Shown here in pieces: positions 6,667 through 9,229 of a stretch of DNA of 9,229 nt (position 1 is the first letter of the stretch; every line of letters begins with the position of its first letter). The notes beneath the pieces are model-generated. The model was not told the DNA's origin and searched no databases. It saw nothing but the letters and a program-made list of their open reading frames with translations. Both the position numbers and the translations under genes were made by a program. Source of the stretch: Chloroflexi bacterium CG23_combo_of_CG06-09_8_20_14_all_45_10 (GTDB taxonomy: Bacteria > Chloroflexota > Dehalococcoidia > GIF9 > AB-539-J10); assembly GCA_002772325.1 (NCBI GenBank), contig PCSL01000056.1, forward strand, positions 5,135-14,363. The letters run 5' to 3'.

Positions 6667-7539
6667 TTACTCTGTTAGCTCGGCTCCAGCACAGGGATAA
6701 AATAGCGGTGTGCCGTAGTCTTTAACGCCGTAATTGCTGATAAGCTCCTGTATTTCATCCGATGTAAGGAAATTTATCAGGTTATTTGCCATCTCGATGT
6801 TAGTTTTCGGATGTTTTTCAGGATTTATAGCGATTATGGAGTAAACGTTGAGCAGTATGTCCCCCTTGTCCACTATGGGCACCAGATTTAGCTTAACTTT
6901 GTAGGCTAGGAAAGTGCCCATATCAGTTAAGGTATAAGCCTGTTTTTCGCTAGCCATCAGCAAAATCGGCCCCATCCCTCCCCCAGTCTCAATATACCAG
7001 TCTCCAGCTTTTTGAACTGCTTCATAATCAAAGCCGGCTGCCCCCCAAATCGTTTTCTCTTTGCCGTGTGTTCCAGAATCATCACCACGGGAAATGAATT
7101 TCCCACTCCCTGTCTCCATCAACTGTTTGAAGGCATCCTCAGGGCTCAAACCTTTGATCCCTGCCGGATCGCCTGGTGGCCCTACAATAAGAAAATAGTT
7201 GTAAGCAAAGGGAACCCGCTCCACCCCATAACCTTCGGCTACGAATTGTTCCTCACGGGCTTTGTCATGAATGGTAATGGCATCCACATCTCCCCTACTG
7301 CCATATTCCAAAGCTTTGCCGGTGCCAGCATACATGATGTCCAGTTCAACATCATATCTTTGCTCAAACTTTGACTCTAAGTACCCCCATAACCCAGTAT
7401 CATAGAGGCTGGTGGTGGTAGCCACCTTCATTCTTTCTTGTGGCTGTAGTGCACCAACTCCTGCAGGGGCACATGCTGCCACAGTGAGGCTAATAGCAAC
7501 AAGCACTGCTATGACTAGTAAAACTCCTTTTCTTTTCAT
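6667..7539 (-). CDS. tupA: Tungstate-binding lipoprotein TupA
   Basis: Extracytoplasmic solute-binding protein of the tungstate importer, 290 residues from the ATG at 7539. The N-terminus has MKRK, a hydrophobic stretch and the lipobox TVAAC (Cys 24), so it is a predicted lipoprotein. Family motifs in order are ATTTSLYDTGLWGYLESKF, AGTGKALEYGSRGDVDA, YFLIVGPPGDPAGIKG, FISRGDDSGTHGKEKTIW, GGGMGPILLMASEKQAYTLT and GTFLAY. The TTTS and RGDDSGTH elements are those expected to contact the oxyanion in TupA. The start at 7539 is preferred because GGAGGT (7546-7551) lies 6 nt upstream and the signal peptide begins there; the open frame upstream (to 7698) is untranslated leader. It is the first main gene after the riboswitch-terminator leader, and its ATG overlaps the stop of a leader ORF. 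Confidence 0.95.
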   Translation of the reverse strand: MKRKGVLLVIAVLVAISLTVAACAPAGVGALQPQERMKVATTTSLYDTGLWGYLESKFEQRYDVELDIMYAGTGKALEYGSRGDVDAITIHDKAREEQFVAEGYGVERVPFAYNYFLIVGPPGDPAGIKGLSPEDAFKQLMETGSGKFISRGDDSGTHGKEKTIWGAAGFDYEAVQKAGDWYIETGGGMGPILLMASEKQAYTLTDMGTFLAYKVKLNLVPIVDKGDILLNVYSIIAINPEKHPKTNIEMANNLINFLTSDEIQELISNYGVKDYGTPLFYPCAGAELTE

Positions 7540-7712
7540 GAACATACCTCCAATGTTAGAGACATTGGAGTATGTCTCCAACATACCTCCAATGTTAGAA
7601 ATATTTTGGTTTGAAGAATTACTATATAGCGCAAGATCAGAGAAGGAGACGAGCGGGAATAAAAATAGCACCTCATTGAACGGGGTGCTATAAAACAATG
7701 ACTGAAATCCAT
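7536..7712 (-). CDS. Possible leader ORF (58 codons) ending on the tupA start
   Basis: An ATG at 7712 follows directly after the riboswitch, with AAGGAG (7718-7723) 5 nt upstream; these bases are part of the 3' strand of the riboswitch P1 stem. The frame runs 58 codons through the terminator hairpin and the three-arm repeat and stops at TGA (7536-7538), which overlaps the tupA ATG as ATGA. The product (MDFSHCFIAPRSMRCYFYS..., with LTLEVC twice because of the DNA repeat) resembles no known protein. It could be a translated regulatory leader coupling tupA translation to the riboswitch, or a chance ORF. Its frame differs from tupA. Confidence 0.35.
   Translation of the reverse strand: MDFSHCFIAPRSMRCYFYSRSSPSLILRYIVILQTKIFLTLEVCWRHTPMSLTLEVCS
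7541..7599. repeat. 20-bp direct repeats flanking an inverted copy
   Basis: Bases 7541-7560 and 7580-7599 are identical 20-mers (offset 39 bp). Between them, 7562-7575 is the inverse complement of 14 of the 15 bases in each copy (7542-7556 and 7581-7595), differing by one extra C. The proximal copy contains the tupA Shine-Dalgarno. Confidence 0.93.
7542..7595 (-). promoter_or_regulatory. Candidate three-arm switch over the tupA ribosome binding site
   Basis: In the transcript the order is arm A1 (7595-7581), arm A' (7575-7562), arm A2 (7556-7542). A' can pair equally well with A1 (14 bp, one bulge, 5-nt loop) or with A2 (14 bp, one bulge, 5-nt loop), but not with both. A2 contains GGAGGT, the tupA Shine-Dalgarno, 6 nt before the ATG. 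Pairing A':A2 hides it; pairing A1:A' leaves it free. The geometry is directly visible; a regulatory role is inference. It could instead be a protein-binding operator or a by-product of a local duplication. Confidence 0.6.
7658..7691 (-). terminator. Intrinsic terminator in the tupA leader
   Basis: On the minus strand ATAGCACC pairs perfectly with GGTGCTAT (7691-7684 with 7672-7665) around an 11-nt loop, followed at once by TTTTTATT. It lies 24 nt after the riboswitch and about 120 nt before tupA, the place of a transcription-attenuating expression platform. The reverse orientation lacks a T-tract. Confidence 0.8.
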
Positions 7713-7715
7713 ATC

Positions 7716-7824
7716 CTCTCCTTTCCGAACACGGGAGGCGCGGGCATTTCTACCCACACCCTCGAGACCTTCGCCTACCGGCTGCTCGCCATAGATTACT
7801 CTTTAGGCATAGCAACTCGGAGAG
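7716..7824 (-). promoter_or_regulatory. Moco/Tuco-type riboswitch aptamer
   Basis: The tupA leader folds into a multi-branched RNA resembling the MOCO RNA motif. P1 pairs CTCTCC (7824-7819) with GGAGAG (7721-7716). A second stem pairs TGCT and GCC (7814-7811, 7808-7806) with GGC and AGCA (7790-7788, 7786-7783). A small hairpin GCC-GGTA-GGC lies at 7782-7773, and a 10-bp stem with one bulge pairs 7763-7753 with 7744-7735. The 3' block GCCTCCCGTG (7739-7730) followed by CGGAAAGGAGAG is what I recall as the conserved end of this motif. The genes controlled (oxyanion transporter and moaA, moaC, moaE) are exactly those known for this class. A terminator follows, suggesting an OFF switch. Whether the P3 element that separates Moco from tungsten-cofactor variants is present cannot be settled by eye. 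Confidence 0.75.
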
Positions 7825-7846
7825 CTAATATTTAATTTTGCCGCTT

Positions 7847-7876
7847 ATTATACTTTAGGCTTGATATGTTAGTCAA
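7847..7876 (-). promoter_or_regulatory. Sigma70/SigA-type promoter of the tup-moa operon
   Basis: The minus strand has TTGACT (7876-7871) and a perfect TATAAT (7852-7847) separated by 18 bp. The expected start of transcription is near 7840, about 16 nt before the riboswitch P1, giving a leader of roughly 300 nt before tupA. It lies 47 nt after the mogA stop, so the tup-moa genes have their own promoter, although read-through from moeA-mobB-mogA is possible as no terminator is seen after mogA. Confidence 0.83.
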
Positions 7877-7923
7877 CTATGATATGTAGCTAAGAGGTAT
7901 AACTTTCCTACGCTAACAAGCGA

Positions 7924-8433
7924 TTACTCAAAAGTGCCGCACTCGCTCACTCGACCTTTAAGTGTCTCCACAGCATGAGGAAGAGCTGGCAATATTGTCT
8001 CAAGGCACTCACGCACCGCCTTGGGACTGCCAGGCAAGTTAATAATTAAGCATCCTCCCCGGGTGCCAGCAACCGCTCGACTTAACACAGCCATAGGAGT
8101 TTTTTTAAGGCTTGCAAGCCTCATTGCTTCAGCAAAACCAGGAACAACCCTATCCACCACTGAAAGAGTTGCTTCGGGGGTGACATCCCTGGGACTAAGC
8201 CCTGTGCCACCGGTAGTGATAATGACGTCTATGCCATCCTTATCCGCCCATTGAATTAGCTTCTCGGCAATAAGGTTTTTCTCATCGGGAACAATGTCAT
8301 AATTTACAATTTGAGCATCTATCTGAGAAAGAATCCCCCGAATGACCTCGCCACTTCTATCCTGACGCTCGCCACGCCAACCTTTATCGCTGATGGTCAA
8401 TATTCCAGCCTTGAATATGTTTTTCACCCTCAC
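7924..8433 (-). CDS. mogA: Molybdopterin adenylyltransferase, MogA/MoaB family
   Basis: Activates molybdopterin by adenylylation (MPT + ATP to MPT-AMP) before metal insertion by MoeA. The 169 residues fit the single-domain MogA/MoaB size. Motifs: AGILTISDKG (9-18), IITTGGTGLSPRDVTPEAT (71-89, with the TTGGTG nucleotide loop and D83) and INLPGSPKAVRE (131-142). The start is GTG at 8433, 1 nt after the mobB stop, with GAGAGGA (8439-8445) 5 nt upstream; a second GTG two codons later lacks a usable spacing. It follows moeA and mobB in one transcription unit. Whether it is MogA or MoaB in the E. coli sense cannot be decided from sequence. Confidence 0.93.
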   Translation of the reverse strand: MRVKNIFKAGILTISDKGWRGERQDRSGEVIRGILSQIDAQIVNYDIVPDEKNLIAEKLIQWADKDGIDVIITTGGTGLSPRDVTPEATLSVVDRVVPGFAEAMRLASLKKTPMAVLSRAVAGTRGGCLIINLPGSPKAVRECLETILPALPHAVETLKGRVSECGTFE

Positions 8434-8434
8434 C

Positions 8435-9139
8435 TCAATCCTCTCTTGTAAGGAAAAGAGACTTCATTACATGAGAGGAAGAATTCCCGCTAGGCTTATT
8501 TCTTATAGAAATATCAAGGCTTCTTATCTCCTCAACCCCTTTTAATGTGGAAATCATGGCTAGCAAGGTTTTGGCAATAATATCTTTAACGAAAGGCTTA
8601 ATAAACACTTGCTTACCATTAATAAAAAGGCAAGTATCACCCTTATCTTGAAAGATGAAATTCTTTTCTATGAAATCGGCTATCGCCTGGGTATCACCTG
8701 GAGAAAACTGAGGTAAACTTATATCCAGAGGCTCATCAGTGACAATGGCAGAAAGTTCTTTGCTAGAACATAATAGATCTTCCCCAAGTTCTTTTCTGTG
8801 CACCTCAATTTTGGGGGCTTTCCCCTTTCTAAATCCCTCAACCAAGGCAAGGTCCGACTCACTGCCGATAAGGCGCAAAATTTCCTCTATACTTGGGTCA
8901 TGATCCGTGCTTTTGATAAAAGCAAGCTTATCAGGTGAGCTAATAATTACAATGTCACTACCCGCTTGAGTGAATTTCCAGCTATCTTTACCAGGTTTGT
9001 CTATGTCTATGCTACGTGGGCTATGCTTCACAGTGGCAATTCGGTACCCCCGCTTCTTAAATTCTGTAATCAACCTCTCAATGAGCGTTGTTTTGCCAGT
9101 TCCTGTCTTACCCACGATGGAAACAACTGGTAATATCAT
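8435..9139 (-). CDS. mobB: MobB, molybdopterin-guanine dinucleotide biosynthesis GTPase, with C-terminal extension
   Basis: P-loop protein that assists dinucleotide cofactor formation. Motifs: Walker A GKTGTGKTT (10-18), ATVKHSPRSIDIDKPGKDS (35-53, typical of MobB) and the Walker B region DLALVEGFRKGKAPKIEVHR (96-115). At 234 residues it is longer than the E. coli protein (about 170). The extension (about 155-215) reads FINGKQVFIKPFVKDII and then SLKGVEEIRSLDISIR, a segment I recall in MobB proteins of anaerobes, function unknown. The last dozen residues (HVMKSLFLTR and neighbours) are encoded by copy B of a 33-bp repeat. The ATG overlaps the moeA stop as ATGA and has GGAG (9146-9149) 6 nt upstream. 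No mobA is in the window. Confidence 0.93.
   Translation of the reverse strand: MILPVVSIVGKTGTGKTTLIERLITEFKKRGYRIATVKHSPRSIDIDKPGKDSWKFTQAGSDIVIISSPDKLAFIKSTDHDPSIEEILRLIGSESDLALVEGFRKGKAPKIEVHRKELGEDLLCSSKELSAIVTDEPLDISLPQFSPGDTQAIADFIEKNFIFQDKGDTCLFINGKQVFIKPFVKDIIAKTLLAMISTLKGVEEIRSLDISIRNKPSGNSSSHVMKSLFLTRED
8445..8477. repeat. 33-bp repeat, copy B (3' end of mobB)
   Basis: Identical to 6426-6458. Here it is coding: it specifies the C-terminal residues of MobB and runs into the mogA ribosome binding site. With four flanking bases it forms an imperfect hairpin, 8441-8451 pairing with 8467-8477 (10 of 11 positions) around a 15-nt loop, the appearance of a small dispersed palindromic element. 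Confidence 0.85.
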
Positions 9140-9229
9140 TCTTCACTCCAATCTAGCATCTGCACCTGGACTATATCTCCTGCCTTAACTCTTCCAATAT
9201 TTTCAGGGATGACGACTAAGCCATTTGCC
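9136..9229 (-). CDS. moeA: Molybdopterin molybdenumtransferase MoeA, C-terminal 30 residues
   Basis: The frame is open to the right edge and ends ANGLVVIPENIGRVKAGDIV, then QVQMLDWSEE. The pattern ANGL-x-V-I-P-E, K-A-G-D-x-V-x-V is the end of the MoeA C-terminal domain (domain IV). MoeA inserts molybdate or tungstate into adenylylated molybdopterin. Only the tail is present, so length and active site cannot be checked. The TGA overlaps the mobB ATG (ATGA), showing translational coupling in a moeA-mobB-mogA unit. Confidence 0.85.
   Translation of the reverse strand, partial: ANGLVVIPENIGRVKAGDIVQVQMLDWSEE

Noticed and set aside
7541..7599. CRISPR array
   Set aside because: Only two short copies with an inverted copy in the spacer; no array periodicity and no cas genes.
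7540..7698. In-frame upstream extension of tupA (53 extra residues beginning at a TTG)
   Set aside because: It would place the signal peptide internally and run through the terminator and repeats; the ATG at 7539 has a proper Shine-Dalgarno and starts the lipoprotein signal.
7908..7926. CGCT-TGTT-AGCG hairpin after mogA as a terminator
   Set aside because: The stem is only 4 bp and no T-tract follows.

Overview
The window is almost entirely a molybdenum/tungsten cluster from what looks like a strictly anaerobic bacterium of moderate GC. It covers oxyanion uptake, pterin cofactor synthesis and a client enzyme, formate dehydrogenase. The lineage cannot be fixed from the sequence. The gene mix (tungstate-type TupABC, an FdhA-type formate dehydrogenase, a MoaC-MOSC fusion, bacterial -35/-10 and Shine-Dalgarno signals) fits Chloroflexota/Dehalococcoidia-like or other anaerobic bacteria; this is a low-confidence inference.

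Layout. On the plus strand, 1-1109 is the 3' end of a formate dehydrogenase catalytic subunit that enters from the left edge. Everything else is on the minus strand, read from right to left. First come the tail of moeA (9229-9136), mobB and mogA, with overlapping or nearly touching ends. A control region follows (about 7876-7540): a near-consensus promoter, a Moco/Tuco-type riboswitch, an intrinsic terminator, a short leader ORF and a three-arm repeat that can hide or expose the tupA ribosome binding site. After it comes a long operon: tupA, a 43-residue zinc-ribbon gene, tupB, tupC, a MOT1-type sulfate/molybdate transporter, moaE, moaA and moaC fused to a MOSC domain. The operon runs into the 3' end of formate dehydrogenase, and the two convergent genes share 9 bp.

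How the genes work together. TupABC (tungstate/molybdate ABC importer) and the MOT1-like permease bring in the oxyanion. MoaA and MoaC make cyclic pyranopterin monophosphate, and MoaE (with a MoaD not seen here) makes molybdopterin. MogA adenylylates it, MoeA inserts the metal, and MobB helps form the dinucleotide cofactor used by formate dehydrogenase. The riboswitch followed by a terminator suggests that sufficient cofactor shuts off uptake and early synthesis.

Most worth a second look: the layered tupA leader (riboswitch, terminator, leader ORF whose start signal lies in the riboswitch P1 stem and whose stop overlaps the tupA start, and alternative hairpins over the tupA Shine-Dalgarno), the MoaC-MOSC fusion that has lost the usual MOSC cysteine, the zinc-ribbon microprotein inside the tup operon, and a 33-bp repeat that forms the end of mobB and recurs upstream of tupB.
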